A DNA stretch of 64,000 bases from Modicisalibacter radicis (GCF_900961225.1 NZ_CAAHFN010000011.1:62001-126000), one strand, 5' to 3'. Positions 44,426-57,066 are shown, counted from the first letter of the stretch. Numbers and translations: made by a program. The notes: generated by a model from the sequence alone, not told the origin.

Positions 44426-46825
44426 CTAGAACAATCCCAGTTGCCGATCGATCAGGGCCTCGAAGTCGTCATCGACGAACGGCAGGATCGCGTCGGCCAC
44501 CGGCTGCAACTGGCGGCTCAGGTAATGCTGGTAATCGATGGGCGAACGCCACGTCTCCAGCGGCTCCGGCCCCGACAGGGTCATCACGTAGCTGATCCAG
44601 CCGCCGTGCTGGTACTGGCGCGGTCGGCTGAGCTGGTCGTTGTAGGCGTCGGCGAGGCGCGCCGCCCGCACGTGCGGGGGCACGTTGCGCCGGTAATCGT
44701 CGAGTCTGCGCCGTAGCCGCTTGCGGTAGATCAGCCGCTCGTCGAATTCGCCGGCGAGAGTACGCCGCACATAGTCGCGGATGAAGTCGCGGTAGGGCTC
44801 ACCGACGAAGATTCGCCGGTAGAGCTCCTGTTGAAAGACCTTGGCCAGCGGCGACCAGTCGGCACGTACCGTCTCCAGCCCCTTGAACACCAGCCGCTCG
44901 CTGCCGTCGGTCTCGCGCACCAGGCCGGCATAACGCTTCTTGCTGCCCGCCTCCGCGCCGCGGATGGTCGGCATCAGAAAGCGCCGGAAATGGGTCTCGA
45001 ACTGCAGCTCCAGGGCGCTCTCCAGGGTGTATTCCTGACGCAGGTGCTCGCGCCACCACGCGTTGACGCACCGCACCAGATGCCGGCCGATCCGCCCGGC
45101 CTCGTCATCCTCGTGGGCGCGACCCAGCCACACGAACGTCGAGTCGGTATCGCCGTAGATAACGGTATATCCCTCGGCCTCGATCAACTCGCGGGTGCGA
45201 TGCATGATCTGGTGGCCGCGCAGGGTGATCGACGACGACAGGCGCGGGTCGAAGAAGCGGCAGCCCGACGCGCCCAGCACCCCGTAGAAGGAGTTCATGA
45301 TGATCTTCAGCGCCTGGGAAAGCGGCGCGTTGCCCTCGTGCTTGGCAATCTCGCGCCCCTGCCAGACCCGCGCCACCATGTCGGGCAGCGCATGGCGGGT
45401 GCGCGAGAAGCGCGCACCGCGAAAGCCGGGCACCGTATCGCTGTCGGATTCGGCCAGCCCCTGCGCCAGCCCCACCGGATCGATCAGGAAGGTGCGGATG
45501 ATCGAGGGGTAAAGGCTCTTGAAATCGAGCACCAGCACCGAATCGTAGAGGCCGGGACGCGAATCCATCACGAAGCCGCCGGGGCTGTTCTCGCCACGCT
45601 GACTACCCAGGCCGGGGGCCACGAAGCCCAACCGGTGCATGCGCGGCAGGTAGAGATGCGAGAACGCTGCCACCGAGCCGCCGCTGCGATCGGCCGGCAG
45701 GCCGGTGACGGTGGCGCGCTCGAGCAGGAAGTCGATCAGCTCGGTTCTGGCGAAGATCCGCGTGACCAGCTCGCAGTCCTTGAGGTTGTAACGGGCCAGA
45801 GCGGGCTTGTCCTCGGCGAACAGCCGATTGATGGCGTCCATGCGCTGATAGGGGTCGTCGATCGCCTTGCCCCCGCCGAGCAGCTCCCGGGCGACGCTCT
45901 CCAGGCTGAACGAGGCGAAACGCCAGGTCGCCTGACGCAGCATCTCGATGCCGTCGATGAGCAATCGCCCGGGCGCGGCGGCGAAGAAGTGATTGGGATT
46001 GCTGGCATGGGCGCGCCACTCCATCGGCGCGCCGCCACGTCCCAACGTCAGTGGCACGGCCAGTTGCTCGGCGTGACGCTGCAGGATGCGCAGGTCGAAC
46101 TGGATCAGGTTCCAGCCGATGAGCGCATCGGGATCATGGCGCGCCATCCACGCGTTGAGACTCCTCAGCAGCGCTTCGCGGCTTTCACAATAGTGGAGTT
46201 CGAAGTCGCGGCCCGCTTCGGCCTCCCCGCCCTGCCCGTTCGCCGGCCCCAGCATGTAGACCGTACGCGCCCCGCAGCCCTCCAGCGCGATCGAATACAG
46301 CTCGCCACGCTCGCTGGTCTCGATATCCAGGGAGGCGAGCCTCAGGCGGGGTCGATAATCCGGGGCGGGCTTCAACTGAGCCTCGGACAGCGAGCCATCC
46401 GCCTCGCTCGCGCCCGTGAATTCCACCGGCGCGGTGATGAAGCGCTCCATCAGGTAACGCTCCGGCGGACGAACGTCGGCCTCGAAGACTTCGACGCCCA
46501 CAGCGGTCAGACGCCGCTCCAGGTTCATCAATTGACGATGCTGGCGGCAGTATAGGCCCAGCATCGGCCGATGGCGGAAATCGCAGAGCTCGAGCGGGCG
46601 AAGCTCGACGCCCAATTCACCGCCAATCAGCCGCTCGAGCCGAGCACGGTACTCCTCGGGCACGAACGCCACCGAGGACTGCAACGGCAGACGCACCTGG
46701 CGCGGCCCGGCATCGGTCGCCAGCCAGAACGACACCTCGGTGCCCTCGGGGATGTCCCGCCAATGACGGGTAAGAATGAAGCCCTGCTGCACCACAGGCG
46801 TCTCATGGTGATGGGTTTGAGGCAT
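44426..46825 (-). CDS. polB: DNA polymerase II (family B)
   Basis: The 799-aa replication-restart and lesion-bypass polymerase is close to E. coli Pol II (783 aa). Exonuclease motifs: [26 protein letters not shown] and [13 protein letters not shown]. Polymerase motifs: [13 protein letters not shown] (A), [12 protein letters not shown] (B) and [12 protein letters not shown] (C). The C-terminus ends RQLGLF, a probable sliding-clamp-binding peptide. Start [22 protein letters not shown] is chosen by family alignment; no strong ribosome site is seen. No LexA box was identified. Confidence 0.96.
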   Translation of the reverse strand: MPQTHHHETPVVQQGFILTRHWRDIPEGTEVSFWLATDAGPRQVRLPLQSSVAFVPEEYRARLERLIGGELGVELRPLELCDFRHRPMLGLYCRQHRQLMNLERRLTAVGVEVFEADVRPPERYLMERFITAPVEFTGASEADGSLSEAQLKPAPDYRPRLRLASLDIETSERGELYSIALEGCGARTVYMLGPANGQGGEAEAGRDFELHYCESREALLRSLNAWMARHDPDALIGWNLIQFDLRILQRHAEQLAVPLTLGRGGAPMEWRAHASNPNHFFAAAPGRLLIDGIEMLRQATWRFASFSLESVARELLGGGKAIDDPYQRMDAINRLFAEDKPALARYNLKDCELVTRIFARTELIDFLLERATVTGLPADRSGGSVAAFSHLYLPRMHRLGFVAPGLGSQRGENSPGGFVMDSRPGLYDSVLVLDFKSLYPSIIRTFLIDPVGLAQGLAESDSDTVPGFRGARFSRTRHALPDMVARVWQGREIAKHEGNAPLSQALKIIMNSFYGVLGASGCRFFDPRLSSSITLRGHQIMHRTRELIEAEGYTVIYGDTDSTFVWLGRAHEDDEAGRIGRHLVRCVNAWWREHLRQEYTLESALELQFETHFRRFLMPTIRGAEAGSKKRYAGLVRETDGSERLVFKGLETVRADWSPLAKVFQQELYRRIFVGEPYRDFIRDYVRRTLAGEFDERLIYRKRLRRRLDDYRRNVPPHVRAARLADAYNDQLSRPRQYQHGGWISYVMTLSGPEPLETWRSPIDYQHYLSRQLQPVADAILPFVDDDFEALIDRQLGLF

Positions 46826-46902
46826 GGTACTGGCTACCGGCGGGGCTGTCGCCGGGTGTCGACGGCAAGATGAGACCGTCAATTCACCCGGGGTTAATCC
46901 GC

Positions 46903-46931
46903 TTGTCATGCGCTTGCCAAACGAACGTCAT
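46903..46931 (+). promoter_or_regulatory. Candidate Pho box upstream of the PhoD-like gene
   Basis: TTGTCAT-GCGC-TTGCCAA-ACGA-ACGTCAT are three 7-base repeats with exact 11-base period, the geometry of PhoB sites (CTGTCAT-N4-CTGTCAT). The first repeat matches 6 of 7; the others are weaker. It ends 52 bases before the ATG. Confidence 0.5.
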
Positions 46932-46983
46932 CGCATATCGGCAAGGTAATCAGCGAATCGATAACCGATCATCGGGAGGCGTC

Positions 46984-48531
46984 ATGGATTATACGCGCAG
47001 GGACATGTTGAAGCTGGGCCTTCAGGGCAGCGTCGCCTTGGGCGCCGTGGCGGCGGCGCCGTCGATCGTGCTGGCCGAGGGACGCCGGCCGGTGATCACT
47101 TCCGGGGTGATGAGCGGCGACATGCTCACGGATCGCGCGATGCTGTGGTCGAGCGTCGATCGCCCGGCCCGGATGCTGGTCGAGGTCGCCGACAACCCCG
47201 AGTTTCGCGGTGCCCGGCTGCTGCGCGGCCCCGAGACGCTGCCCGAGACGGGCCTGACCGCCAAGCTGGACGCCACCGGGCTGGGCTCGCTGGACGACGT
47301 TCACTATCGCGTGCGCTTCGCCGCGCTCGACGATCACCGGGCCGTCAGCGAGCCGGTCGTCGGCCGGCTTCGCTTGCCGCCGGCGACCCGCCGCGACGTG
47401 CGCTTCGTGTGGTCCGGCGACACCGTCGGCCAGGGCTGGGGGATCGACGAATCGCGCGGCGGCATGACCATCTACGAGACCATGCGCCGCCAGCGCCCGG
47501 ACTTCTTCATCCATTCCGGCGACACGGTCTACGCCGACGGGCCGCTCGAGGAGCGCGTCGAACTGGCCAATGGCGAACTCTGGCGCAACCTCGTGACACC
47601 GGCCAAGCGCAAGGTGGCCGAGACCCTCGACGAGTTTCGCGGCCAGCATGCCTACAATCTCGAGGATGCCAACCTGCGACGCTTCAACGCGGAAGTGCCG
47701 ATGCTGGCCCAGTGGGACGATCACGAGACGCTCAACAACTGGTACCCCGGCGAACTGCTCGAGGACGATCGCTACCGCGAGAAGAACGTCTCGCTGCTCG
47801 CCGTCCGGGCACGCCGCGCCTTCCTCGAGGCCATGCCGTTGCGCCAGATGCCCGACGCCCCGGGGCGGATCCATCGCAACTTCGCCTACGGCCCGGGGCT
47901 CGAGATCTTCATGCTGGACATGCGCACCTTCCGCAACGCCAACAGCCGCAACCGCCAGGCAAATGGCGAGGCGCCCTCTTTCCTGGGCCAGCGCCAGATC
48001 GACTGGCTGTTGGGTGCGCTTCGCCGGTCCACGGCCACCTGGAAGATCATCGCCTCCGACATGCCGATCGGCCTGGTGGTGAGCGACGGCGACGACTTCG
48101 AGGCGGTGGCCAACGACGAGCCCGGCGAGCCGCTGGGCCGCGAGCGGGAGATAGCCGGGCTGTTGAAAGCCATCCGCGACGAGAATATCCGCAACGTGGT
48201 CTGGCTGACCGCCGACGTCCACTACACCGCCGCTCACCACTATGCGCCGGAACGCGCCACTTTCAAGGCGTTCGCGCCGTTCTGGGAATTCGTCAGCGGC
48301 CCGCTGCATGCCGGCACCTTCGGTCCGGGCGAGCTCGACGCCACCTTCGGTCCGCGGGTAGCCTTCCAGAAGGCGCCGCCCGAGGGGCAGTCGAACCTGC
48401 CGCCCTCCGCAGGCTATCAGTTCTTCGGCCAGGTCGATCTGGACGGCGAAAGCGAGACCCTGACGGTGACGCTGATGGATTCGGCCGGCACGGCGCTGCA
48501 TAGACAGGTGCTCGAACCGCAATCCGCCTGA
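46984..48531 (+). CDS. PhoD-like alkaline phosphatase, Tat-exported
   Basis: The 515-aa metallophosphoesterase has a twin-arginine signal (TRRDMLKLGLQGSVALGAVA, cleavage near VLAEG), an N-terminal PhoD domain (VITSGVMSGDMLTDRAMLWS) and the catalytic domain: FVWSGDTVGQGWG, DFFIHSGDTVYADGP, AQWDDHETLNNW, VVWLTADVHYTAAHHY. These keep the metal-binding Asp, His and Asn positions. It should release phosphate from esters in the periplasm or outside. GGGAGG precedes the ATG. Confidence 0.93.
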   Translation: MDYTRRDMLKLGLQGSVALGAVAAAPSIVLAEGRRPVITSGVMSGDMLTDRAMLWSSVDRPARMLVEVADNPEFRGARLLRGPETLPETGLTAKLDATGLGSLDDVHYRVRFAALDDHRAVSEPVVGRLRLPPATRRDVRFVWSGDTVGQGWGIDESRGGMTIYETMRRQRPDFFIHSGDTVYADGPLEERVELANGELWRNLVTPAKRKVAETLDEFRGQHAYNLEDANLRRFNAEVPMLAQWDDHETLNNWYPGELLEDDRYREKNVSLLAVRARRAFLEAMPLRQMPDAPGRIHRNFAYGPGLEIFMLDMRTFRNANSRNRQANGEAPSFLGQRQIDWLLGALRRSTATWKIIASDMPIGLVVSDGDDFEAVANDEPGEPLGREREIAGLLKAIRDENIRNVVWLTADVHYTAAHHYAPERATFKAFAPFWEFVSGPLHAGTFGPGELDATFGPRVAFQKAPPEGQSNLPPSAGYQFFGQVDLDGESETLTVTLMDSAGTALHRQVLEPQSA

Positions 48532-48777
48532 GTCCGGCATCCAGCCACATCGCCCCGCTCATGACACGGCGTTTGGCGTGATAGGGTTGGAGGCGCCACG
48601 CCGCGCCCGGATTTGGGCTTTTTCTGCGAAAAACACTTGAGCCCCGCCGCCGTCGGGGCGATTATCGGCCCCCTCTTGCCAGGTGGCCGGGCGTGGCCAT
48701 GGCCGGGATGGCATCGGGGCGCGGCATCGTGCCCCGCGACTCGATCACTGATGAATTTCCGATCTGGAGGCGAACGC

Positions 48778-49979
48778 ATGAGTAGAGCCTTGATTATTGG
48801 CGCCGGCGGCGTCGGCGGTGTGGTGACGCACAAGTGCGCGCAGCACCCCGAGGTGTTCCACGAAATCTGTCTGGCCAGTCGCAACGAAGCGAAGTGCAAG
48901 GCGATCGCCGACCAGCTGGACCGCCCCATCCAGACCGCCCAGGTCGACGCCGATGACGTCCAGGCGCTGGTCGCGCTGATCGAATCGTTCAAGCCGGACG
49001 TGCTGATCCATGTGGCCCTGCCCTATCAGGACCTGGCCATCATGGAAGCCTGCCTGCGTACCGGCGTGCCCTACCTGGACACCGCCAACTACGAGCATCC
49101 GGACGAGGCCAAGTTCGAGTACAAGGAGCAGTGGGCTTACCAGGAGCGCTTCGCCGAGGCCGGCAACATGGCCACGCTGGGCTGCGGTTTCGACCCCGGC
49201 ATGACCAACATCTACTGCGCCTACGGCCAGAAGAACCTGTTCGACGAGATCCAGCGCATCGACATCCTGGATGCCAACGGCGGCGACCACGGCTACCCGT
49301 TCGCCACCAACTTCAACCCGGAGATCAACATTCGCGAGATCACCGCGAATGGCCGCTACTGGGAAAAGGGCGAGTGGAAGGAGACCGCGCCGCTGGCCGA
49401 GAAGCGCAAGTTCGACTTCGATGGCATCGGCGAGAAGGACATCTATCTGCTCTACCACGAGGAGCTCGAATCGCTGTCCCGCAACATCAAGGGGCTCGAG
49501 CGCATCCGCTTCTGGATGACCTTCTCCGAGAAGTACATCACCCACCTCGAGGTGCTGGAAAACGTCGGCATGACTAGTATCGAGCCGATTAACGTCAACG
49601 GCTGCGAGATCTCGCCGCTGCAGTTCCTCAAGTCGGTGCTGCCCGATCCGGCCTCGCTCGGCCCGCGCACCAAGGGCAAGACCAACATCGGCGTGATTCT
49701 CGACGGCATCAAGGACGGCAAGCGCCGCAAGGTGTACATCTACAACATCAGCGACCATGAGAAGAGCTACGAGGAGGTCAAGTCCCAGGCGATCTCCTAC
49801 ACCACCGGGGTACCGGCGGTGACCGGCGCGATGCTGATGCTGCAGGGCATCTGGAAGGGCGACGGCGTCTACAACGTCGAACAGCTCGATCCCGATCCGT
49901 TCATGGAGCGCATCGGCGACATGGGCCTGCCGTGGCAGATGGTCGAGCTCGATCCCGACGACGATCCGCTGGCCGATTC

Positions 49980-49983
<4 letters not shown>
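48778..49983 (+). CDS. Carboxynorspermidine/carboxyspermidine synthase (saccharopine dehydrogenase family)
   Basis: The 401-aa enzyme condenses aspartate semialdehyde with diaminopropane or putrescine using NADPH, making carboxynorspermidine or carboxyspermidine. Rossmann motif ALIIGAGGVGGVVTHKCAQH, then ALPYQDLAIMEACLRTGVPY, LGCGFDPGMTNIYCAYGQKN and NGGDHGYPFATNFNPEINI, all typical of this clade rather than lysine enzymes. GGAGG precedes the ATG. It is coupled to the decarboxylase by a four-base overlap. The preceding 246 bases show no other gene. Confidence 0.95.
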
Positions 49984-51155
<1,172 letters not shown>

Positions 51156-51165
51156 GCCGGCAACA

Positions 51166-51197
51166 TCCGCGAGACGGGCAGCCCGCCTCGCGGATGC
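51166..51197 (+). other. Hairpin after nspC
   Basis: CATCCGCGA and TCGCGGATG pair around a 14-base GC-rich loop right after the stop. There is no T-run, so it is a weak terminator at best. A TACAAT box at 51217-51222 probably serves metG. Confidence 0.5.
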
Positions 51198-51301
51198 ACC
51201 CAGCCGTCAGGCGGGCTACAATCGCCCTTTCGTCCTGGCTCATGCCCGAGTCCTGGCCGACGCCCTTTTCTCCGTTTCCGATGACCGCTACTAGAGCCGC
51301 C

Positions 51302-53344
51302 ATGCCGACTACCGCCAACGCCAAGCGCAAGATCCTGGTCACCAGTGCCCTGCCCTACGCCAACGGCTCGATCCACCTGGGCCACCTGCTGGAATACATC
51401 CAGACCGATATCTGGGTGCGCTTCCAGAAGAGCCGCGGTCACGACTGCCATTACGTGTGCGCCGATGATGCCCACGGCACCGCGATCATGCTGCGCGCCG
51501 AGCAGGAGGGCATCACCTCGGAGCAGTTGATCGAGCGGGTCTCGCAAGAGCATCAGGCGGATTTCGCGCGTTTCGGGGTGGCCTTCGACAACTACCACTC
51601 GACGCACTCGGCAGAGAACCGCCTGCACAGCGAGCGCATCTACACCGCGCTGCGCGACGCCGGTCACATCTCGACCCGCGACATCGAGCAGATGTACGAC
51701 CCGGTCAAGGGCCTGTTCCTGGCCGACCGCTTCATCAAGGGCACCTGCCCCAAGTGCAGGACGCCGGATCAGTACGGCGACAACTGCGAGGCGTGCGGCG
51801 CGACCTACACCCCGGCCGAGCTGATCGACCCGGTGTCGGCGATCTCCGGCGCCACGCCGGAAGTGCGCAGCTCGACCCACTATTTCTTCAAGCTGCCCGA
51901 CTTCGCCGAGTTCCTGAAGGGCTGGGTGCAGCCCGGCCACGTCCAGCCACAGATCGCCAACAAGCTGCAGGAGTGGTTCGCCGCGGGCCTCAACGAATGG
52001 GACATTTCCCGCGACGCGCCCTACTTTGGCTTCGAGATCCCCGACGCACCGGGCAAGTACTTCTACGTCTGGCTGGATGCGCCGATCGGCTACCTGGCGA
52101 GCTTCCAGAACCTCTGCGACCGCGAAGGCATCGACTTCGACAGCTACTGGAAGAAGGATTCCGACGCCGAGGTCTATCACTTCATCGGCAAGGACATCGT
52201 CTACTTCCACGCGCTGTTCTGGCCGGCGATGCTCGAAGGCGCGAACATGCGCACACCCAGCGCCGTCAATTGCCACGGTTTCGTCACCGTCAACGGCGCC
52301 AAGATGTCCAAGTCACGCGGTACCTTCATCAAGGCCGAGACCTACGCCGAGTATCTCAACCCCGAATACCTGCGCTACTACTTCGCCGCCAAGCTGACCG
52401 CGGGCGTCGACGATCTCGATCTCAACCTCGAGGACTTCGCCTATCGGGTCAATGCCGACCTGGTCGGCAAGGTGGTCAATATCGCCAGCCGCTGCGCCGG
52501 CTTCGTCAAGAAGCTCGGCGACGGCAGGCTCGCCGAACGCGTCGCCCAGCCGGAACTCGTTCGCCGCGCCGTCGACGCCGGCGAGGCGATCGCCGAGGAG
52601 TACGAGGCGCGCGAGTTCGCCCGCGCGATGCGCCGCATCATGGAGCTCGCCGACGAGGCCAACGCCTACATCGCCGAGGCCGAGCCCTGGGTACTGGCCA
52701 AGCAGAAGGGCCGCGAGCAGGAAGTGCTGGACATCTGCTCGGTGGGCATCAACCTGTTCCGCCAGTTGATGGTCTACCTGGCCCCGGTGGTGCCCGCCAT
52801 GGCCGAGCAGGCCCGCGACTTCCTGAACCTCGACAGCCTCGCCTGGGAAAGCCGCCATGCACTGCTCGAAGGCCACCCCATCAACAAGTTCAAGCCGCTG
52901 ATGACGCGCATCGAGGGCGAGCGGATCGACGCCATGATCGACGCCTCGAAGGAGGATCTCGCCGTGGAGAAGAAGTTGAAGGAAACCCCAAAAGGCCCGC
53001 TCGCCGACGACCCCGTTGCCCCGGAAATCGCCTTCGACGACTTCGCCAAGGTCGACCTGCGCATCGTGCGCATCGCCAAGGCGGAATACGTCGAGGGCGC
53101 CGACAAGCTGCTCAAGCTGACCCTGGATCTCGGCGGCGAGACGCGCACGGTGTTCTCCGGCATCCGTTCGGCCTACGCCCCCGAGGCGCTGGAAGGCCAC
53201 CTGACGGTGATGGTCGCCAACCTCGCCCCGCGCAAGATGCGCTTCGGGGTTTCCGAAGGCATGGTGCTGGCCGCCGGTGGTGGCGACGGCATCTACCTGC
53301 TGGAGCCGCACAGCGGCGCCGAACCCGGCCAGCGCGTCACCTGA
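51302..53344 (+). CDS. metG: Methionyl-tRNA synthetase
   Basis: The 680-aa class I synthetase is the same size as the E. coli enzyme. HIGH-type motif in [14 protein letters not shown], zinc-binding CPKC and CEAC pairs near residue 145-160, KMSKSRGTF for ATP, and a C-terminal OB-fold dimer/tRNA-binding domain ([20 protein letters not shown]). ATG 51302 is preferred; an ATG seven codons upstream is possible, and neither has a clear ribosome site. Confidence 0.97.
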   Translation: MPTTANAKRKILVTSALPYANGSIHLGHLLEYIQTDIWVRFQKSRGHDCHYVCADDAHGTAIMLRAEQEGITSEQLIERVSQEHQADFARFGVAFDNYHSTHSAENRLHSERIYTALRDAGHISTRDIEQMYDPVKGLFLADRFIKGTCPKCRTPDQYGDNCEACGATYTPAELIDPVSAISGATPEVRSSTHYFFKLPDFAEFLKGWVQPGHVQPQIANKLQEWFAAGLNEWDISRDAPYFGFEIPDAPGKYFYVWLDAPIGYLASFQNLCDREGIDFDSYWKKDSDAEVYHFIGKDIVYFHALFWPAMLEGANMRTPSAVNCHGFVTVNGAKMSKSRGTFIKAETYAEYLNPEYLRYYFAAKLTAGVDDLDLNLEDFAYRVNADLVGKVVNIASRCAGFVKKLGDGRLAERVAQPELVRRAVDAGEAIAEEYEAREFARAMRRIMELADEANAYIAEAEPWVLAKQKGREQEVLDICSVGINLFRQLMVYLAPVVPAMAEQARDFLNLDSLAWESRHALLEGHPINKFKPLMTRIEGERIDAMIDASKEDLAVEKKLKETPKGPLADDPVAPEIAFDDFAKVDLRIVRIAKAEYVEGADKLLKLTLDLGGETRTVFSGIRSAYAPEALEGHLTVMVANLAPRKMRFGVSEGMVLAAGGGDGIYLLEPHSGAEPGQRVT

Positions 53345-53361
53345 CAAAGTTGCACATTCCA

Positions 53362-53386
53362 GGCCGGTGGCGCCCGCCACTGGCCC
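53362..53386. other. GC hairpin after metG
   Basis: GGCCGGTGG and CCACTGGCC pair around CGCCCG, 18 bases past the metG stop. There is no T-run; possibly part of a weak terminator. Confidence 0.4.
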
Positions 53387-53527
53387 TCCCCCGCATCGAA
53401 GCCATGCCATAGCCGGGGACGCGCCTTTTACGCTGCGTCAGGGCACGTTGCCGCCCCTTCCCACCCCTTGCCCGACACCTTCAGGCAACTCAACTTTCCC
53501 GTCGCGACGCCGATAGAGGGAATGACT

Positions 53528-53547
53528 TTGTAAGAAATATCTTACAA
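53528..53547. promoter_or_regulatory. Perfect palindrome TTGTAAGA-AATA-TCTTACAA before the CHASE4-GGDEF gene
   Basis: Eight-base arms around a 4-base spacer, A/T-rich in a GC-rich genome, 36 bases before the start codon. TGTAAG-N6-CTTACA resembles TyrR boxes (TGTAAA-N6-TTTACA), but the regulator is unknown. The rest of 53387-53527 shows nothing else. Confidence 0.6.
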
Positions 53548-53582
53548 GAAATTGCTCCAATTTTTCACGACGGCGGCTCTCG

Positions 53583-55172
53583 ATGACACGGATGCTCTCT
53601 TCACTGCGCTATCGCTTCATTCTCGCGCTCGGGGTCGTCCTGCTGCTCGCGGTAATGGCGCTCGCCTTGATCGACAAGATGCTCGTGGTCCCGGCCCTGC
53701 TCGCCAAGGAGGCCGAACACGCCAACGCCGAACTCGATCACGCCCAGCGAGCCATCGACAACGAACTCGAGCACCTGAGTCTGTTGAACAGGGACTGGGC
53801 GTACTGGGACGATAGCTACGCCTTCCTTCACGGTCGGGACCGGGAAGCGTACCGGTCGGCCAACCTCGCCGACGGCCTCGTGTTCGAGGAGGCCAACCTG
53901 CGCATGATGGCCTTTCTCGAGCCCGATGGCGCTTTGTACCTGGGGGCCGGCCTGACCCCCGAGGACGGCCGATACCTCACCTGTCGTCGCCTGGAAGCCG
54001 AATGCCGATGGATGGCGACGACCGTCCTGTCAATACAGCGACACATCAAGGCAGGCTTCGACGAGACCCATCCGGCCTGGCTGATCGTCGACACAGAACA
54101 CCTCATGGTCAGTCTCTGGCCGGTGCTCAGAAGCGACGCCAGCGGTCCGAGCGCCGGTTGGCTGGCCATGGTCCGCGTGATGGACGACGAATGGATCGCT
54201 CACCTGCGACAAAGCACCGGGCTCGACCTGGCGCTGGCGACGATAGCGTCGCTGGGCCCGCATCGGCTGGGGGAGACACTCACGCGGGTGAATACCCATA
54301 CCCTGCTGGCGACACGCCACCTCGAGGCCGCCCCCGAGGCCTTCGACCTGGAACTGCGCGCCAGACTACCGCGCGAGAGCTTCCGGGCCAGTCTCGACAC
54401 CTTTCGCTTCGCGCTGTACTGGACCGTGGGCCTGCTCATCGTGGTCATCGTCGTGGTCCTGGTGCTTCTGGAGTGCATGATCCTGGCCCCGCTTCGACGT
54501 CTCGCTGCCTTCAATCAACGCGCGCGCCAGGAGGACAGCCACGAGACGCCATCCGCGTTGCGCTCGCGCGGCGACGAGATCGGCACCCTGGCCCGGGAAT
54601 TCCAGCATCTGCTCGATCATCAGCATCGCCAGACCTCGTCGCTGGTCGCCCTGACCCAGCACGACCCGCTGACCGGGCTGGCCAATCGGCGCCTGTTCAA
54701 CGACCATCTGACCAAGGTTCTTGATCAGGCCGCCCGCACCCGTTCCCGGGTCGCGCTGATCATGGTCGACATCGATCATTTCAAGGCCTACAACGATCAT
54801 TACGGGCATCCCGCCGGCGACCGCTGCCTGGTGGCGATCGCCAACTGCATGCGGCGTCAGTTCAATCAACCCGGCCAACTGGTGGCGCGTACCGGCGGCG
54901 AGGAGTTCATGATCATCCTGCCGGGATACACCCAAGATGCCGGCGCCCATGCCGCCGAGACGCTGCGCCGGGCCGTCGAGGCGTTGCGCCTGCCGCATGC
55001 CGGTTCGCCGATCGCCGAGGTGGTGACGATCAGCCTCGGTGTGGCGCTCTACTCGCCGCAGGCACCCCGCCAGGCCGACGCCCTGATCATCGCCGCCGAT
55101 GTCGCCCTTTATGCCGCCAAGCAGGCCGGCCGCAATCGAAGCCGCGTGGAGCACAGCGGCGCCACGTTCTGA
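53583..55172 (+). CDS. CHASE4-HAMP-GGDEF diguanylate cyclase
   Basis: The 529-aa inner-membrane sensor has a membrane segment at about 10-30 and a periplasmic CHASE4 domain with the [11 protein letters not shown] signature (about 60-75). A second membrane segment (about 280-302) and a short HAMP-like linker follow. The cyclase has [30 protein letters not shown] and active-site [10 protein letters not shown]. An inhibitory RxxD site upstream of the active site is not evident. It probably makes cyclic-di-GMP in response to an unknown signal. ATGs at 53583 and 53592 are both possible. Confidence 0.92.
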   Translation: MTRMLSSLRYRFILALGVVLLLAVMALALIDKMLVVPALLAKEAEHANAELDHAQRAIDNELEHLSLLNRDWAYWDDSYAFLHGRDREAYRSANLADGLVFEEANLRMMAFLEPDGALYLGAGLTPEDGRYLTCRRLEAECRWMATTVLSIQRHIKAGFDETHPAWLIVDTEHLMVSLWPVLRSDASGPSAGWLAMVRVMDDEWIAHLRQSTGLDLALATIASLGPHRLGETLTRVNTHTLLATRHLEAAPEAFDLELRARLPRESFRASLDTFRFALYWTVGLLIVVIVVVLVLLECMILAPLRRLAAFNQRARQEDSHETPSALRSRGDEIGTLAREFQHLLDHQHRQTSSLVALTQHDPLTGLANRRLFNDHLTKVLDQAARTRSRVALIMVDIDHFKAYNDHYGHPAGDRCLVAIANCMRRQFNQPGQLVARTGGEEFMIILPGYTQDAGAHAAETLRRAVEALRLPHAGSPIAEVVTISLGVALYSPQAPRQADALIIAADVALYAAKQAGRNRSRVEHSGATF

Positions 55173-55239
55173 AGCGCACTCCCTCGAAGCGCGCCCGTCG
55201 CGCGGTTACAATAAGCGTTTTGCAGCGAGGACGTTGCCG

Positions 55240-56241
55240 TTGTCCGCTCCCGCCGAGATCCCCGTCGAGCGAATCGATGCCGAACTGCCGCAGACCCAGT
55301 GCGGCAAGTGCGGCCATGCCGGCTGCCGCCCCTACGCCGAGGCCATCGCCGAGGGCGAGGCGATCAACAAGTGCCCGCCGGGCGGCGAACGAACCCTGCA
55401 GCGACTGGCCGACATCACCGGCCAGCCGGCGCGACCACTGGAACGACCGGCCGAATCGCCTCAGGTAGCGGTGATTCGCGAGGATGAATGCATCGGCTGC
55501 ACCAAGTGCATCCAGGCCTGCCCGGTGGATGCCATCCTCGGCGCCGCCAAGCGCATGCACACCGTCATCGCGGGCGAGTGCACCGGCTGCGAACTGTGCG
55601 TTGCCCCGTGCCCGGTCGATTGCATCGACATCGTGCCCCATCCCGACTGGCAGGTGGCATTGACGCCGACCGACCAGGACGGCTTTCTCGCCCGTCGCGC
55701 GACCCTCGGACGCCAGCGCTTCGAGGCGCGCAAGGCCCGCTTGCAGCGCCAGGCCGACGAACGCCGGCAACGTCGCGAGCGGCGTCTGGCCGCCGCGCGC
55801 CAGCCCGCACCGGCTGAAACTGCGCAGGGTGCAGAGACAGCGCCCGCCGACCCGGCGGCGCTCAAGGCCTCCCGGGCGACGCTCTCGGTAACGCTCAAGC
55901 GCCTGGAGCGCAAGCGTCAACGGGCCGGGAGCGACGACAAGTGCGGCGAACTCGATGCGCGCATCGCCGAGCATCGCGAGCGCCTGATGGCGATCGAGCG
56001 CCAGCTCGCCGGCGACGCAGCGCCATCCGAGGCGACGGGACGGACACATCGCCAGCGCATGGCGATCCACGCCGCCGAGCAGGCGCTGCGGCGAGCCCGG
56101 GCGCAATTCGCCCACGCCGAACGTCACGGTGACGAAGCGGCCATCGCCGCTGCCCGCGAGCAGTGCGATCGGGCCCAAACGATGCTCGACACCGCCCGCG
56201 AGGACCGCCCCGCTCCCTCCCCGACCACCGGATCGCCATGA
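55240..56241 (+). CDS. rnfB: RnfB-like iron-sulfur protein without membrane anchor, TTG start
   Basis: The 333-aa protein has an N-terminal Fe-S domain with CGKCGHAGC and a fourth cysteine in NKCPPGG. Two ferredoxin [4Fe-4S] motifs follow, [13 protein letters not shown] and [13 protein letters not shown], then about 150 residues of basic/Ala-Arg-rich helix. Typical RnfB has an N-terminal membrane helix; here the frame starts just before [14 protein letters not shown], and upstream codons are not hydrophobic. No rnfACDGE genes are in the window. TTG 55240 has GAGG 9 bases upstream. The stop overlaps the nth start by four bases. Confidence 0.88.
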   Translation: MSAPAEIPVERIDAELPQTQCGKCGHAGCRPYAEAIAEGEAINKCPPGGERTLQRLADITGQPARPLERPAESPQVAVIREDECIGCTKCIQACPVDAILGAAKRMHTVIAGECTGCELCVAPCPVDCIDIVPHPDWQVALTPTDQDGFLARRATLGRQRFEARKARLQRQADERRQRRERRLAAARQPAPAETAQGAETAPADPAALKASRATLSVTLKRLERKRQRAGSDDKCGELDARIAEHRERLMAIERQLAGDAAPSEATGRTHRQRMAIHAAEQALRRARAQFAHAERHGDEAAIAAAREQCDRAQTMLDTAREDRPAPSPTTGSP

Positions 56242-56876
56242 ACGCCCAGAAACGCTACGAGATCTTCGCGCGGCTGCGCCAACATACGCCCGAGCCCACC
56301 ACCGAACTCAACTGGTCCACCCCCTTCGAGTTGCTGACCGCAGTGCTGCTGTCGGCACAGGCCACCGATGTCGGCGTCAACAAGGCCTGCGCGCGACTGT
56401 TCCCGGTGGCCAACACGCCACAGGCGATCCTCGATCTGGGCATCGACGGGCTCAAGGAACATATCAGGACCATCGGCCTGTACAACACCAAGGCCGAGAA
56501 CCTGATGAAGACCTGCCGAGCGCTCATCGAGCAGCATGACGGCGAGGTCCCCCGGACCCGTGCCGCGCTGGAGGCCCTGCCCGGGGTGGGTCGCAAGACC
56601 GCTAACGTGATTCTCAATACCGCCTTCGGTGAGCCGACCATCGCCGTGGACACGCATATCTTCCGAGTCTCCAACCGTACCCGCATCGCGCCCGGCAAGA
56701 ACGTCGTCGAGGTCGAACGCAAGCTGCTGCGTCACGTGCCCCGCGAGTTCCGTCGCGACGCCCACCACTGGCTGATCCTGCACGGTCGCTACACTTGCGT
56801 GGCGCGCAAGCCGCGCTGTGGCAGTTGCGTGATCGAGGATCTCTGCGAATATCCGGACAAAACCGAACCCGCCTAG
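56238..56876 (+). CDS. nth: Endonuclease III
   Basis: The 212-aa base-excision DNA glycosylase/AP lyase removes oxidised pyrimidines. Helix-hairpin-helix with catalytic lysine in [14 protein letters not shown], catalytic aspartate in [13 protein letters not shown], and the [4Fe-4S] loop C-X6-C-X2-C-X5-C in [17 protein letters not shown]. Overlap with the rnfB-like gene mirrors the rnf-nth order of many gammaproteobacteria. The following 190 bases show no convincing gene; a short open frame ending MLHRQELEPSSRGTAA has no ribosome site. Confidence 0.97.
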   Translation: MNAQKRYEIFARLRQHTPEPTTELNWSTPFELLTAVLLSAQATDVGVNKACARLFPVANTPQAILDLGIDGLKEHIRTIGLYNTKAENLMKTCRALIEQHDGEVPRTRAALEALPGVGRKTANVILNTAFGEPTIAVDTHIFRVSNRTRIAPGKNVVEVERKLLRHVPREFRRDAHHWLILHGRYTCVARKPRCGSCVIEDLCEYPDKTEPA

Positions 56877-57066
56877 CACCGCTCATCAACCGAGCCCGGG
56901 ACAGACGGTCGATCCCGATGCCGAAAACGCAGTGCTGATGAAGCCCCTGAAGGAAAGCGGCGGCAACATGCTGCATCGCCAAGAGCTCGAACCGTCAAGT
57001 CGCGGTACCGCTGCCTGACGCTGCCCCATGCAGGCCAACGGAAAAACACTGTTCCCCAGCATTCGC

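Noticed and set aside
44831-46555. 574-codon frame opposite polB
   Set aside because: polB carries all exonuclease and polymerase motifs; the antisense frame is a high-GC by-product.
46969-48540. 523-codon minus-strand frame opposite the PhoD-like gene
   Set aside because: The plus-strand frame has the Tat signal and all PhoD motifs; the antisense lacks any.
55173-56241. A complete rnf operon
   Set aside because: Only an rnfB-like gene and nth are present; the upstream neighbour is a GGDEF protein.
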